64,000 bases of DNA from Anaeramoeba flamelloides (lineage: Eukaryota; Metamonada; Anaeramoebidae), in NCBI GenBank assembly GCA_027625915.1, contig JANTQA010000063.1, positions 6,095,501 to 6,159,500 of the forward strand, in the 5' to 3' direction. Positions 51,701 through 62,364 of the stretch are shown here, one piece after another. Under the pieces are notes generated by a model. The model made no database searches. It was not told the origin of the DNA and saw nothing but the letters and a program-made list of their open reading frames with translations. The translations under genes and the position numbers were made by a program. Position 1 is the stretch's first letter. Each line of letters begins with the position of its first letter.

Positions 51701-54078
51701 TCCATTTATTAACACATTGCTTTTAAATAAATAAATAAATCGATCAAAAATTTCAATTAATAAACCAAAAAAGTATTTATTGCAAGAATTTTTTTAATAA
51801 CAAATCGTAGAAATCAGAGAAATTACAAAAATCATAAAATTTTTATTTTAAGAGGGGTAAGTACATTTTTCATTTTTTGAGTGCCACAATTAATGTGAAA
51901 CTGAATCCTTCAAATCATTTCTTTAACCAAACACATTAATATTTTAATAAATATGAGAGTGGGGTATATTCATAGTATAATATATTTTCATACCAACAAA
52001 AAAAAGGAAAGACAAAAAAATGAAAAAATTGAGCTTGAAAAAATAAATAAAAGTCATTTATTTCTTGATCTTATCTGTAACATTTGATACAATTACTTAT
52101 TCTTTATTTTAGTTTTATTTTTAATTCTTCATGGAAATAATTTTGTTTGTAAAACGTTTGGGAAACAAATTACTAAGAATTTCCAAAATGAATTTCCAAA
52201 ATGAATTTAAAAATCCTATTTTCATTTAATTCATCTAATTCTAGTTTGTGTTCAGAAAGGGGGATTTTTATTAAATTCTTCTTCAGAAAAAAAGATTTAT
52301 TGGACTAATTTATTTGATTTTCTAATTATTTATTTTCCATTAAATTGAGAACTAAAAATAATTCTGAATTCATGATTGAATTTTTTCTTGAATTTTTCAA
52401 TTATTTTGATTTGAATATTTTGTAACTGTTTTCTGATTCCGAGAATTCAACTCCTTTATTTTAATTTTTGAAATAGTAATCTTTGTTTTGACTTTGTTTG
52501 ATAAAAATATTGGAAAATAGAATTTTGAAAACAAATTTGAAAAAAAATGTTTTGTAAAATAATAAAAAATAGTAATGGTGCCAGAAATTCATGGGTTTAA
52601 ATTTTTTGGGTTCATACAAATTAAGAAGAAAAAGAAAACCAATCTTTAAAAATAGGCTTTTATCGAATTTTTTTTTTCTTTCTGATTTCAACAAATTTAT
52701 TTGGAGTGGTGATTTTTCGTGTTTGGTCTTCTAAAAAAGAAAATATTTGTTTAAAATAAACACCTGTTTGTGTCTATTTTTTTGGTTTACTCTTGGATTA
52801 ATTTCAATCGTTTGTATAGATACATCTCTAGATCAAAAACCAATTTTAATAAAACTCAAAAATTTAATCAAGATAAATGTTCAAAAAATTGAAAAATGAA
52901 AGATTCAACTCTGAATTACTTTGGGTTGGTTCGCTTTCTTTTCACAAATAGAACAGCGAATGGTGTTTTGGTTTCAAAGTTTCAATATCTGGTGCCACTC
53001 ACAAAATATTTTTCAGTAAGGTTCACACAATTAAAATTTTTCAAAATAGTAAAATGTACCTAATTGCTTAATAACAAATCATAAAAAACAAGTAACCTTT
53101 GGAATTCAAAGAAACATACTTTTTAAATACGATCCAATGAATTTTACTTTTGGAATATTCAAAGAAATTTTTGTTCAATTTATTTTTTATTCAATAGTTT
53201 TCGAAAGTGATTTGTAATTTGGTTAGAGTCTTGTTGATTTTTTTTAATTCAAATTTTTTAACATCACAAAATGTTTTTTTGATCTTTTCCAGTTAATATC
53301 AAATATATCAAGTGATGTAGATCTGAAAAATATAGCATCATTTTTGATATTTTTTTTAATATTTTTTTGTCCAGAAAAATAGCAATAGTAATAGTTATAG
53401 AAAGTAACAATAAAAGTACTAATAAATTAATTGAACTAAAATGCAGTTCTTCAACTGTCGCCTGATCAGTCCTTGAAACTTTTCTTTCAGATTAACAAGA
53501 GTTTTCAAATTTTACTGATAAATTCAAAAAAATATTTTCAAGTTTTTTACTTCAATTTCCCTTTAATTAGATTTGTTAAAATTGGATTAGAATAAAAATG
53601 GGTAAATCCATTTATTGGTTTAACTGTTCAGAAACCTGTGTAAAATGAGTTATCCTTTGAAATACTCTTTGCTAAAAACTGTTATAAATGTAGAGCCAAT
53701 GAATTTCCAAAAAGGAAATTGAACTAAAAAGTTTTTTACCTTTATTTGAATTTATCAGTATAAAAAAAAAACTTTTCAAAAATAATTTCAATCTTATTTC
53801 CTTTATTTGTTTTCTTTTGATTGTTTTTTTTAAAAAGCCCAATTCTTTTTCTTTTTTAAATTTGTGCGATGAACAAAGACAATTTTTTTCCAAAGTTCAA
53901 AGAGATATAATTCAAAATTAAAAATATTGGAATTGTAGTTCAAATACATATGATTACCAATTAATGTTGGTCTTTCACTTTTCAACATTGTAGTAATTCA
54001 ATAAAGGTTCCTATTTAGTCGGGTTTTTGGGGTTGAGTCCTCTAACAGTGATTTTGTTTTTTATTTAGAAGGAATCAC

Positions 54079-54110
<32 letters not shown>

Positions 54111-54577
54111 ACATTAATAATTGGAATTACGTAAGCTAAAGTTTTTCCTGATCCTGTTGGTGCTTGAATACAAATATCGTTTTTCACTCCTGTTAAACGA
54201 GAATTTGTTTGTAGTAATAGTGGGATAGATTCTATTTGAACTGGAAACAAATGGTTAATTTTAAGCATTTTTAAGGACAACTGGATATTCTTTGGCAAAA
54301 GGCCCATTATGTGCTCACTTTTTTTGGGATCATAAGTTTCAATACTACTGTTTATAAGTTGTCCCTTTTTCATCCACAAAGGAACAGACTTTTTCCAGGT
54401 TTTGATTTGTTTTTGTTTTTCTTTTTCTTTTTCCTTGTCTTCTTGAGTTTCGATTTCGATAGCTGAATCAGAATAAAAGAAATTTAAGGTTCCTTCCAAT
54501 TTTGTTTGGGAGTCAAATTTGGTAATGTTCAAAGGGTTATTGTTCTTTGGTTCTTTATTATTTTCTGACGAATTCAT
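48780..54577 (-). CDS. DDX51/Dbp6-type DEAD-box RNA helicase
   Basis: Two exons, 54577-54113 and 50033-48780, phase 0, 572 aa. Exon 1 carries the upstream 'LFPVQIESIPLLL' Q region (Q114) and Walker A 'APTGSGKT' (139-146), ending 'IPIIN'. Exon 2 resumes 'SLMNRVIVRLRALIILPTRN', a junction typical of DDX51/Dbp6. It holds motif Ia 'PTRNLA' (172-177), 'TPGR' (267-270), 'DEAD' (290-293), motif III as TAT instead of SAT (329-331), 'CLCFTNS' (395-401), 'SDVMTRGMDF' (452-461) and 'HRVGRTSRAG' (480-489). The tail is Lys/Arg-rich (KRRRRINKKK). Dbp6/DDX51 acts in the nucleolus in 60S ribosomal subunit assembly and 28S 3'-end processing; equivalence is inferred from sequence style. The gene is split by a 4.08-kb intron full of repeats. 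Confidence 0.92.
50465..50905 (+). repeat. Direct repeat D, copy 2
   Basis: Same-orientation copy of 47600-48035, here in the helicase intron. The 126-aa plus-strand frame within it (50509-50889) is Phe/Lys-rich and is broken in the other copy, so it is not called as a gene. Confidence 0.7.
51848..53060 (+). repeat. Left ~1.2-kb arm of a TTAA-ended inverted structure
   Basis: Starts TTAAGAGGGGTAAGTACATT and is alignable as reverse complement with 55440-56660 along its entire length. Landmarks are 'AAATCATTTCTTTAACCAAA', 'CCTATTTTCATTTAATT', 'AACTCCTTTATTTTAATTTT' and 'AAAGATTCAACTCTGAATTA'. Several positions differ by substitutions or small indels, so the arms are not recent. No gene within. 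Confidence 0.85.
53605..53775 (+). repeat. Direct repeat H, copy 1
   Basis: Matches about 54855-55025 in the same orientation: 'GTTCAGAAAC.TGTGTAAAAT', 'GGAAATTGAACTAAAAA' and 'TTATTTGAATTTATCAGTAT'. The two copies lie on either side of helicase exon 1. Confidence 0.7.
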
Positions 54578-54854
54578 TGTAGTAAGAATATTTATGAGAA
54601 ATAATAAAGTGAAAAAATGATTTTGATGACAATCTCAAAGTTTAATGAATAAAAAAATTATGAATGAATTTTTTAGATTGGAAAAGTTTAGAGTTGTTCA
54701 AGGAGTATTTTGGAAACAAAAAAAAAACATTATTCTTTGTTTGGCATGATCACTTTATTTTGAGAGACTTTTTTAATACTGATAAATCACAATTAAATGT
54801 TTGGAAATTTTTACTTGATTTTCCTTTTTGAAATTATTATGCTCAACTTTGAAT

Positions 54855-55025
54855 AAAGCATTTTATGAAGTCAAGTGTTCAGAAACTCTGTAAAATTGGT
54901 TGTTCTTCAAAATATTCTTTGTACTGGGCTGTTAGATATGAAAGCGGTAAAAAGATTTATTAAAATGGAAATTGAACTAAAAATTTTTTGAGATTTATTT
55001 GAATTTATCAGTATTCTCAACAAAA
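54855..55025 (+). repeat. Direct repeat H, copy 2
   Basis: Partner of 53605-53775, lying upstream of the helicase start codon. The interval to the right arm (55025-55440) holds no gene. Confidence 0.7.
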
Positions 55026-55439
55026 TCGTTTCATAAAAGAGAAGAAATACTAAAGATCTTTTTGTGATATTCTACTTCAAAATTTAACATAATTATTTGT
55101 TGTTTAATGATAAAATCAGTTTTTATTCATAAGAAAGATTATTACATGTTTATTTTATAATTTTTAGTACAAATGTTTTGTTGACGAACACAATTCTTTT
55201 AGGAAGTGGGTGTTTATTTTTAAATCCTATAATCAAACAAATCAGTGGGTTGTGAAAAATAAAATTACAATTATTATGATTGTCATTTGGAATAATTATC
55301 TATGTGTGTTTTATATGTTTACAAATAGTATTGACTACAAGTTATAAAAATTGTGGGTCAAACGTCGTAAAAGGGGTGAAATAGACTATTTGAAGTTACA
55401 CTTTAATAAATATTTTTAAAAATTGTACCGAAGAAATTA

Positions 55440-56660
55440 AAAAAGTCTGTCATTTTACAATTTTGAAAAGTTTTAATTGTGTGAACATTACTGAAAATAG
55501 ATTTTTTGAGTGTCAACAAGGTATATCGAAACTTTGAAACAAAAAAGACAATCGTCTGCTCTTCTTTGGTAAAAGAATCAATGTAATTCAGAGTTGAATC
55601 TTTCACTTAGCAATTTTTCAAACATTTTTTTAAGACTAGATTTTTGGTTTAATTAAATACAGTTTAGATTTAGAAATGTGTTTATTTGGGGGGGGGTGAA
55701 ATTAATTAAATATTAAAACAAAAAAATACACCATAGAAGGTGTGGTTTGGTAATTAATATTTACTTTTAGTAGGTCAAACAGAAAAGATCACCTTTCCAG
55801 AGAAATTTTTTGAAATAAATGAAATAAAAAAATACATGGATAAAAGCCTAATTTCAAAAAATTGTTTTTTTTTTTTTCTTCTTAATTTATATGAATTCAA
55901 ACTATCAGTACCTTGAAATAATTGGCTCATTGCTATTATTCTTATTTAACTTCTCATTTTTTTACAAATTAGCTTTCAAAATTCTTTTTTCAAATATTTT
56001 TCTCAAACAAAGCCAAAAAAGAGAATACTATTTCAAAAATTAAAATAAAGGGGTTGAATTCTCCAATTCGAAAAACCAATTACAAAAAAATCCATCTAAA
56101 AGAAAAAGAAAAATTGATATTGCAAAAAAAAATCAATTAGAATTCAGAATTTATTTTAGTTTTCAATTTAATTGAAAATCAATAATTATCAAATCAAACG
56201 AATTTGTCGAATAAATCTATATTTCTGAAGAAGAATTCAAAAAATATAATATTTTCTGAACATAAACTTAAATTAGATTAATTAAATGAAAATAGGATTT
56301 TAAAATTAATTTTGGAAATTCTTAAGAAATAAACAGTAATTTGTTAATCAAAAATTTTACAAACAAAACTTTTTTCACTCAAGAATGAAAAATAAAACCC
56401 AAGTAAAGAAAAAGTAATTGTATTAAATTTTACATTACAATCTAGAAATAGATCAATTTTATTTATTATTTCTTCATCAATTGTTTTATTTTTTTGGTTT
56501 CTTTTTTTGAATTGGTTTGTAAATATATTATACTACTAATATATCCCACTATAATATTTATTAAAATATAATTGTATTTGGTTAAAGAAATGATTTGAAT
56601 AATCTAGTTTCACATAAAAAGATACACTCAAATTTTGGTAAAATGTACCCACTCCCTTAA
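55440..56660 (-). repeat. Right ~1.2-kb arm of the TTAA-ended inverted structure
   Basis: Inverted partner of 51848-53060, ending '...AAATGTACCCACTCCCTTAA'. It lies upstream of the helicase start, so exon 1 sits between the two arms. A G-run of ten or so occurs at about 55687-55697. Confidence 0.85.
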
Positions 56661-56754
56661 AAGAGATGGTTTTTCAAATCAATACAACAATAAAAAAAAA
56701 AAAAATACTGTATCATAAAACTCATGTTTCGAATTAAAAACAATCCTTTTTTTT

Positions 56755-56900
56755 TTACTTCTTATTTCAATACGACCTAAAATTCATTATTCAATAGTAT
56801 ACCAGAGTTCAAATCAATTTTGAATATAATTCCATTGATCCTTTAAGTATATTTTAAATTAATGATGAAATTTGTTTGAAAATTTTTGGAATTATTGTGA
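56755..56900 (+). repeat. Fragment of the 1.18-1.75 kb palindrome family
   Basis: Matches the right arm of the palindrome at about 1610-1745: 'CTTCTTAT', 'CAATAGTATAC..AGTTCAAA', 'TCAATTTTGAA' and the following AT-rich stretch. Confidence 0.6.
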
Positions 56901-57439
56901 AATTCTTTTTGTTGTTTTATGTTTTTTTTTTTTATTTTTTAATTTTTTTTTTGAAAAAAATTTCCAAAAAAAAAGCTTTACTAACTCGAAATTAACAATA
57001 TGAAGATTCAGACTTTATAATATCTTTATAAATTCGTGTATTTATTGTTAAAAGAATCTTATTCTCAACAATTTTCATTTTCCAAAGAAATTGATTAATT
57101 TTGCTTAAGAATTAACTAAAATAAAAAAATAAAATTGAAAAATTCAAAGTTAGACAAAACTACTACTTTGATTAACCATTTTATCCATAATAATAAAGTT
57201 TATTCGTAATATAATAAAAATTTCAGATGTTTAAATTCATGTGAATATATTTTATCTTGTTGGCAGTATAACTACAATTTTTAACAGTCCCTGTTCAAGA
57301 AAAAAAAAGATGTTTTTTTGGGTAAAAAATTTCAAATAAAAAGAAATTGTGAATTTTGGTTTAATTCAATTTGGAGATGTTTACTTTGATAGACAATAAC
57401 TAATATTTTTGAAAATGGTATAATTTTCTACTCATCTAA

Positions 57440-57685
57440 TAAAACTGAAATAGAGGGGGTGGGGCTGGGGGGGGGGTTACCTATATTAAGTATTAAAGGT
57501 GTCCGTGAGGTGCCTAGGTTTTACAGAATTCAATAGGATTGTGTAAAATCTAAGATTTTTGTTAACCTCTTTTGAATTCTGAAAAACCTAACTGCAGTTT
57601 TTTTTACTTTTTAAAATGAACCAAAATTTTTTAATTTTTCGATTATTTTCAAAAATTAAAAAAAAACTAACAGTAAAATCAAAAA
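57440..57685. repeat. G-rich strip and hairpin repeat block
   Basis: A strip at 57453-57477 contains several G-runs, including one of ten, rare in this AT-rich window. It is followed at 57510 by 'GTGCCTAGGTTTTACAGAAT', the same motif as at 46193, with the inverted 'AATTCTGAAAAACCTAACTG' about 60 bp later. Confidence 0.6.
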
Positions 57686-57979
57686 AAAAAATATTGAATT
57701 CAATTTATATCAACAAATAATTCTTAAATAGTCGAAATATTTAGTTATCTATTTGAAAGATATTTATTAAATTTCAAATTCTTTTAAAATATTTGATATA
57801 ATCTCTTAGCTGGGAAAAAAAATATATTCGATCATTTTACTAGAAATTTGAAAAAAAAATCTTAATAGAAGTTGGAAAATTGGATTTTATTGACTTAAAT
57901 TGTAAAATACCTCGAAAAATTATTTTTGATCCAAGATCTTTTATTAATCAATAGTTTTTATAATAATTAAAGTTATCAA

Positions 57980-58250
57980 TAAGTGGAAAAATAGCAAATG
58001 TTTATTTTTTTTTTCAAAAATTTTTTTAGGATCTTATTGATTACAAACAAGGTTGTAATTTTTTTAACATTTTTTTTTTTTTAAAAATTTAAAGTTTGTT
58101 TAGGTATTTTCTTTTATTGAAATCAACTCGAACCCGAAGTTTATTATTATTATTATTTCAAACCATTCTTAGTTTGGTTATTCTTAAAAAAGAAAAAACA
58201 GGTGAATTTTTTATTTTTGGCTAATTCCTTTTGAGTGAAATGGGGTTTAT
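57980..58250 (-). repeat. Repeat E, copy 3 (inverted)
   Basis: Reverse complement of the first half of repeat E: 'TTTTGAGTGAAATGGGGTTT' near 58229-58248 corresponds to 'AAACCCCATTTCACTCA' at 7439. It abuts repeat F copy 2 directly. Confidence 0.6.
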
Positions 58251-58252
58251 CA

Positions 58253-58770
58253 TAAACTCTGTTTCCTTCAAATGTGCCCAGAATTTTTTTCAAATATTAA
58301 TTATTTTTCATAATTAACCTTTGAAGAACAAATAAAAAAATAAGAATAATAAACAATAAAGAATAGTTGATATCTGTGATGAAATAAATCTAATAAATCT
58401 TATAGATTTTCGTAAAAATTGAAAAACTAAAATTCTTATGTACCTTTTGAAAAAAACAATAACATTCATTTTGATCTTTAATTAAAGACAATCAAATAAA
58501 ATCCCAATATAAAGAAATAGTATTTCTCTGCAATTATTTTTACTGTTTCAATAACATTATAATAACACATTTTCACCAAGTGACTATTGATCTTGCAATA
58601 AAAAAAAAAATTATAAATGAATTACCTTATTCAAAAAATAATTTAAAAAAAAAAAAAAGTAAAATGTACTAAAAAATCGAAAAAATGATTTCAATTTGAA
58701 AATGTCCAAAATAAATTTTTTATTCTAATATCCATCCAAACCCTTTAAACAACTTTAATTCACCCTCCCT
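58253..58770 (+). repeat. Repeat F, copy 2
   Basis: Direct copy of 24800-25335. It shares 'TTCATTTTGATC', 'GTTTCAATAACATTA' and 'GATCTTGCAATAAAAAAAAA' in the same order. Confidence 0.65.
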
Positions 58771-58774
58771 ACAG

Positions 58775-58899
58775 CTGGGCCTCTTTGGCTTGGAAATGAT
58801 TTACAAAAGCGGATACAATTTGACATGAGATACATTCTTTCATGTATGTACGAAGGATTGGATTATGATTTTGCAGGATTTTTTATTCATAAAAATTAA
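58775..58899 (+). pseudogene. Short coding-like remnant
   Basis: After 'CCCTACAG' an open stretch encodes 'GPLWLGNDLQKRIQFDMRYI' and on to a stop after 'GFFIHKN'. 'GPLWLG' recalls a motif in Trm1-type tRNA methyltransferases, but the similarity is too short to name it. A degraded relative of its first 30 bases occurs near 22434. No neighbouring exon is visible. Confidence 0.3.
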
Positions 58900-60245
58900 T
58901 GTTTTAAAGTATATACAGAAAACCTTTCTTTGCCTTTTGCTATCATTCATTTTGCTCTAAAGAATAAGTTGATCTGCCAACCAAATCAAAATAAAATAAA
59001 ACTCTTGATCTATTCATTGATTTATTTATTTTTGTTTTTTGTAGTTTTTTGTATTATTTTTTTTTTTCACTTGGTTTTGTTTTTTGATCAAACATAAATT
59101 TTTCTTGTTAAAAAATAGCATTGAATTAGCCATAAATTCATCAACTATTATATCTCTGTTAATTTTTTCTCATGAGGTCTTTACTATTATTATGATTTTC
59201 TAGACTATTATGAGTTGTCAAAGATGGTGATTTGGATCTATAATAACAATAAGCCAAATTTCAAAATTAGTGGCAAATTTTTTTTTTATTATTTTTTCTT
59301 TTTTCATTTGTCTTTCAAAAAATAAAATGATTACACTATATTTTTATTTGTTAATCTATATTGGTTATTATCCCTAAATACTTTCATAAAATACATAATT
59401 ATTCAATAAAAAAAACAATTAAACAATTTTTTTTCTGATGAAAAATCTGCCCCTATTTTTGAAATTTAGCTTCTTATTGATTATCTCGATTTTAAAAAAT
59501 ATCACTATTTGATAATATTAATCACATTTTTTTAAATTTTGCCATGGGTTGAAAAAGATATCATCAAATTCTCTAATAAACAAATTATAAAAAAATAAAA
59601 AAGAAAAAAAAAGAAAAAAAAAGCAAGCAACGTAGATAAATATATTTATTTAATAAACGTTTATGATATAAACTATGTTATAAATGGGAATAGTAATTGA
59701 TTTTTAGAATCAATTTTCCACCACCCAAAATTATTTCATTATATTCAAGTTGTTTGATAATAAATGCTTTTGTAATTTTTCATTGAATTTTTTTTTTTAA
59801 ATTTTGGTGTGTTATTTAATTTGCTATGAAATCTTTAAAAAAAAATTGAAAAACTTGAAACCTTAAAAACAACTTTTTAGGTTATATTCCTAGATCAAAA
59901 TTTATAAATTATTTTCTTTTGTTTGTATTTGGTAAACTATTATTTTAAGATATAGACACGGATTAAACATTTCCATTTTTTTTTTTTTTTTTCTTTTCAG
60001 AGAATATTTAATTTCTCTTCTAGAAAGCATTATCAAGAAAAATTAAATTAATATTAGAATTCAATTGATTTGTATGAATAATAATACTTTATAAGCAATG
60101 TGAAAAAAAAAGAAGAAAAAAAAAAGGAGGGGGGGGGGGGTTTGGAAGATAGAAATAAATATTGATTAAGTTTTAAATGTGTCAAGTACGAATAGTGATA
60201 TACTATTAATAAATAAATAAACAAGAGCTTTCTAAATCTTATATG
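58900..60245. other. Intergenic AT-rich stretch downstream of the RhoGAP gene
   Basis: No supportable gene. Near 60124-60140 a run of about 12 G follows an A-rich tract, just beyond the RhoGAP stop codon. On the RhoGAP strand it reads as a C-run within the 3' flank. Confidence 0.5.
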
Positions 60246-60250
60246 ATGCA

Positions 60251-62359
60251 TTAATATTGTATATTATTAATTTTTCGTAAATAGGGGTCGACTTTCCAAT
60301 TTTTAATTAATTCCGATAGAAAAAATTTCACTTTTTGGGAATTTTTTTGTATTAAGAATAAATCGTTGGACTCGTATTTAAATTTGATGAGATTTGGAGC
60401 AAAAATTAAAACCAAGTTATTGATATCCATTTTGGTGATTTTCAGGACGTGTTGTTGTTGCATTTCTTTAAAGAATGAAACAATATATGCGAGTGATAGT
60501 TTATTAAGAATGGGCAGCTGGCTGACGATTCGTAGGACCTTATTGGTAAAATTTTCACAATTAATGATTTGGTGGTGGAATTTTGAAGGTATCAGGGGTT
60601 CGTTTAATTCCCTGATCCACATTTTGAGCAGCGAGGCATAAACAAAGGGGTGGTTCATTTCAGGATCTTCAATCTCATCGTCATATATGCCGCGATCCAA
60701 AAGATCTTTTAATTCCAATACCTTTTGCTTGTTGCCCGGTATTCGGAATAAGCCCTCCTTTGCAAACCCGCCGGTTTGTTTAATCTTGTCCGTCAAATAA
60801 ATGACGATATATGGGATAATTGCGTCTGGATAGAATTTCTTTTGTGAGACCATGCAATCCTCGATGTTGACATTGAAGATTATCGGATCATAGGGAACTG
60901 CAAAGATCCTTCGGATCATTTCTTCTGTGGGCACGATAAACCCTGATTTTTTCGATTTGATGCAATCCAATTTGATCCGTGCATAGCGGGCGTACCTCCG
61001 GATAAACACGTCTTTCGATTGCGAATTCAGTTCGAGTAGTTTCGCCAAGCTCGTGGACAATGGCTCTGACGGCGGGAAGCTTTGGGTCACGAGGCACAAT
61101 GCCCCCCACGCACGTAGGTTTGAATGTATGTTCCCATTATTGATTGTTTGTTTGCAGCACTGGACATAGATCTCGTCCCTCAAATTCTTGTTGACGAGCC
61201 CGACTTCGATAATTTTCCTGATCGCGTCGTTTTGCTCAAATTTTGCCTTCTCTTTGCCCTGCGGGACATTCGGATCAGTGTTCTTAATCTGGTTTGGATC
61301 GATGTTTCGATTCGTCGAAACGTTAGTATTTGGTCTGCTGGTGAGATACCTGTTGTTGCGCACTCCTTCTCTTTGTGTTTTTTTCGATTTTGTTCTTAAT
61401 TTTTTGTTGCTTTGTTTCTTGTTATCCTTGCTTTGGTTTTTTTTTTGAAATTTTTTTACATACTTCTTTTCCCCCATGAAATATAAGAGATACTCAAACA
61501 AATCTAGCGCCAATTTGGAGTCTTTCTGTTCCTCAAATTTTAAGATGGGTGTCTGTAATTTATGGGGTGTGTATTTTAATTGGTGTTGGAAGGATTGCGC
61601 TTTGCGCCCTAAGATTTTTTTTTTTTTTCGTGGCGAAAAATTCTTTTTGGCATACTCATTAAGATCGATTGAATTTAAGATCGGGAACAAATTTTCTTCC
61701 GTTTTTGATTCTGATTTGAAATCCCGTATTTTTTTGATTTTTTTTTGGTTGAGAAATTCCTCAAACTCTTTTTTTTTGTTTCGATTATACTCACTTAGAT
61801 CCTCTTTGTTAAGACTGTTGTTGTTTTTTCTGTGTTTTGGTGAATATTTAAAATCCAAGGAAAATCCCCGAAACATCTTTTTTTTTTGCTTTGTGTGGGT
61901 GGGTTTTTTCTTTTTTTGATTCACCACATATTTTTGATCGTTCGTATCATTTCTGTTGTTAGGCTTGTCTTCAATTGTTGTGTTTGTAAATCTCTGGATG
62001 TTTCTCGTCACAGATTGTTTCGAAAGCTTCTTTTCAACTCTCCTTTGGTTTTGGTTTTGGTTTTGGTTGTGGTTATATGGCTGGACATCGTCGTGAACTG
62101 TTTTTTGGTTGATCTTTTTTTTATATTGTTTGGTTCTCTTCGGAATTCTTTTTCTTTTTTGTTCTTGTTGCCTATTTGTCGGATAAGTTTCTTGACTTAC
62201 AGATCGACACAAGAACTTTGTTTGGGTTGGAATTTTGGTTTTTTTCGGAACAAACACCTTTTTTTGCCTTCTTGGAGCAAGAAACTTTGGCTTTTTCTTA
62301 CTTTCGGTATGTCGTCTTTCAAGAAAGAAACCGTGTGGTTTAGGGCCTAGTGTTGACAT
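60251..62359 (-). CDS. MyTH4-RhoGAP protein
   Basis: An intronless 702-aa protein. The first ~265 residues are basic, Lys/Asn/Gln-rich and disordered. A MyTH4 domain spans about 275-475: 'LALDLFEYLLYFMGEK', then a ~70-residue low-complexity insertion, then 'AIRKIIEVGLVNKNLRDEIY', 'WGALCLVTQSFPPSEPL' and 'RRYARYARIKL'. The RhoGAP domain spans about 500-690, with the arginine finger R539 in 'GLFRIPG', 'LLKMWIRELNEPLIP' and 'NNLVLIFAPNLIK'. The same order of domains occurs in animal ARHGAP39/Vilse and amoebozoan relatives, which inactivate Rac/Cdc42-type GTPases at the cytoskeleton; MyTH4 commonly binds microtubules. No WW or FERM domain is seen. The domain-coding half is richer in G+C than its flanks. 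Confidence 0.92.
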   Translation of the reverse strand: MSTLGPKPHGFFLERRHTESKKKPKFLAPRRQKKVFVPKKTKIPTQTKFLCRSVSQETYPTNRQQEQKRKRIPKRTKQYKKKINQKTVHDDVQPYNHNQNQNQNQRRVEKKLSKQSVTRNIQRFTNTTIEDKPNNRNDTNDQKYVVNQKKKKPTHTKQKKKMFRGFSLDFKYSPKHRKNNNSLNKEDLSEYNRNKKKEFEEFLNQKKIKKIRDFKSESKTEENLFPILNSIDLNEYAKKNFSPRKKKKILGRKAQSFQHQLKYTPHKLQTPILKFEEQKDSKLALDLFEYLLYFMGEKKYVKKFQKKNQSKDNKKQSNKKLRTKSKKTQREGVRNNRYLTSRPNTNVSTNRNIDPNQIKNTDPNVPQGKEKAKFEQNDAIRKIIEVGLVNKNLRDEIYVQCCKQTINNGNIHSNLRAWGALCLVTQSFPPSEPLSTSLAKLLELNSQSKDVFIRRYARYARIKLDCIKSKKSGFIVPTEEMIRRIFAVPYDPIIFNVNIEDCMVSQKKFYPDAIIPYIVIYLTDKIKQTGGFAKEGLFRIPGNKQKVLELKDLLDRGIYDDEIEDPEMNHPFVYASLLKMWIRELNEPLIPSKFHHQIINCENFTNKVLRIVSQLPILNKLSLAYIVSFFKEMQQQHVLKITKMDINNLVLIFAPNLIKFKYESNDLFLIQKNSQKVKFFLSELIKNWKVDPYLRKINNIQY

Positions 62360-62364
62360 CTAAT

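Larger units (their letters stand above)
50034..54112 (-). other. Long repeat-filled intron of the helicase gene
   Basis: On the minus strand the donor GTAAATTT leads straight into a poly-T tract of about 30, and the acceptor is '...TTTAAATAG'. It contains direct repeat D copy 2 (50465-50905), the left arm of the long inverted structure (51848-53060) and repeat H copy 1 (53605-53775). No additional exon is needed to complete the helicase core. Confidence 0.8.

Noticed and set aside
60366-62350. Several plus-strand frames of 90-150 aa
   Set aside because: They are antisense shadows of the RhoGAP coding sequence, which has clear domains on the minus strand.
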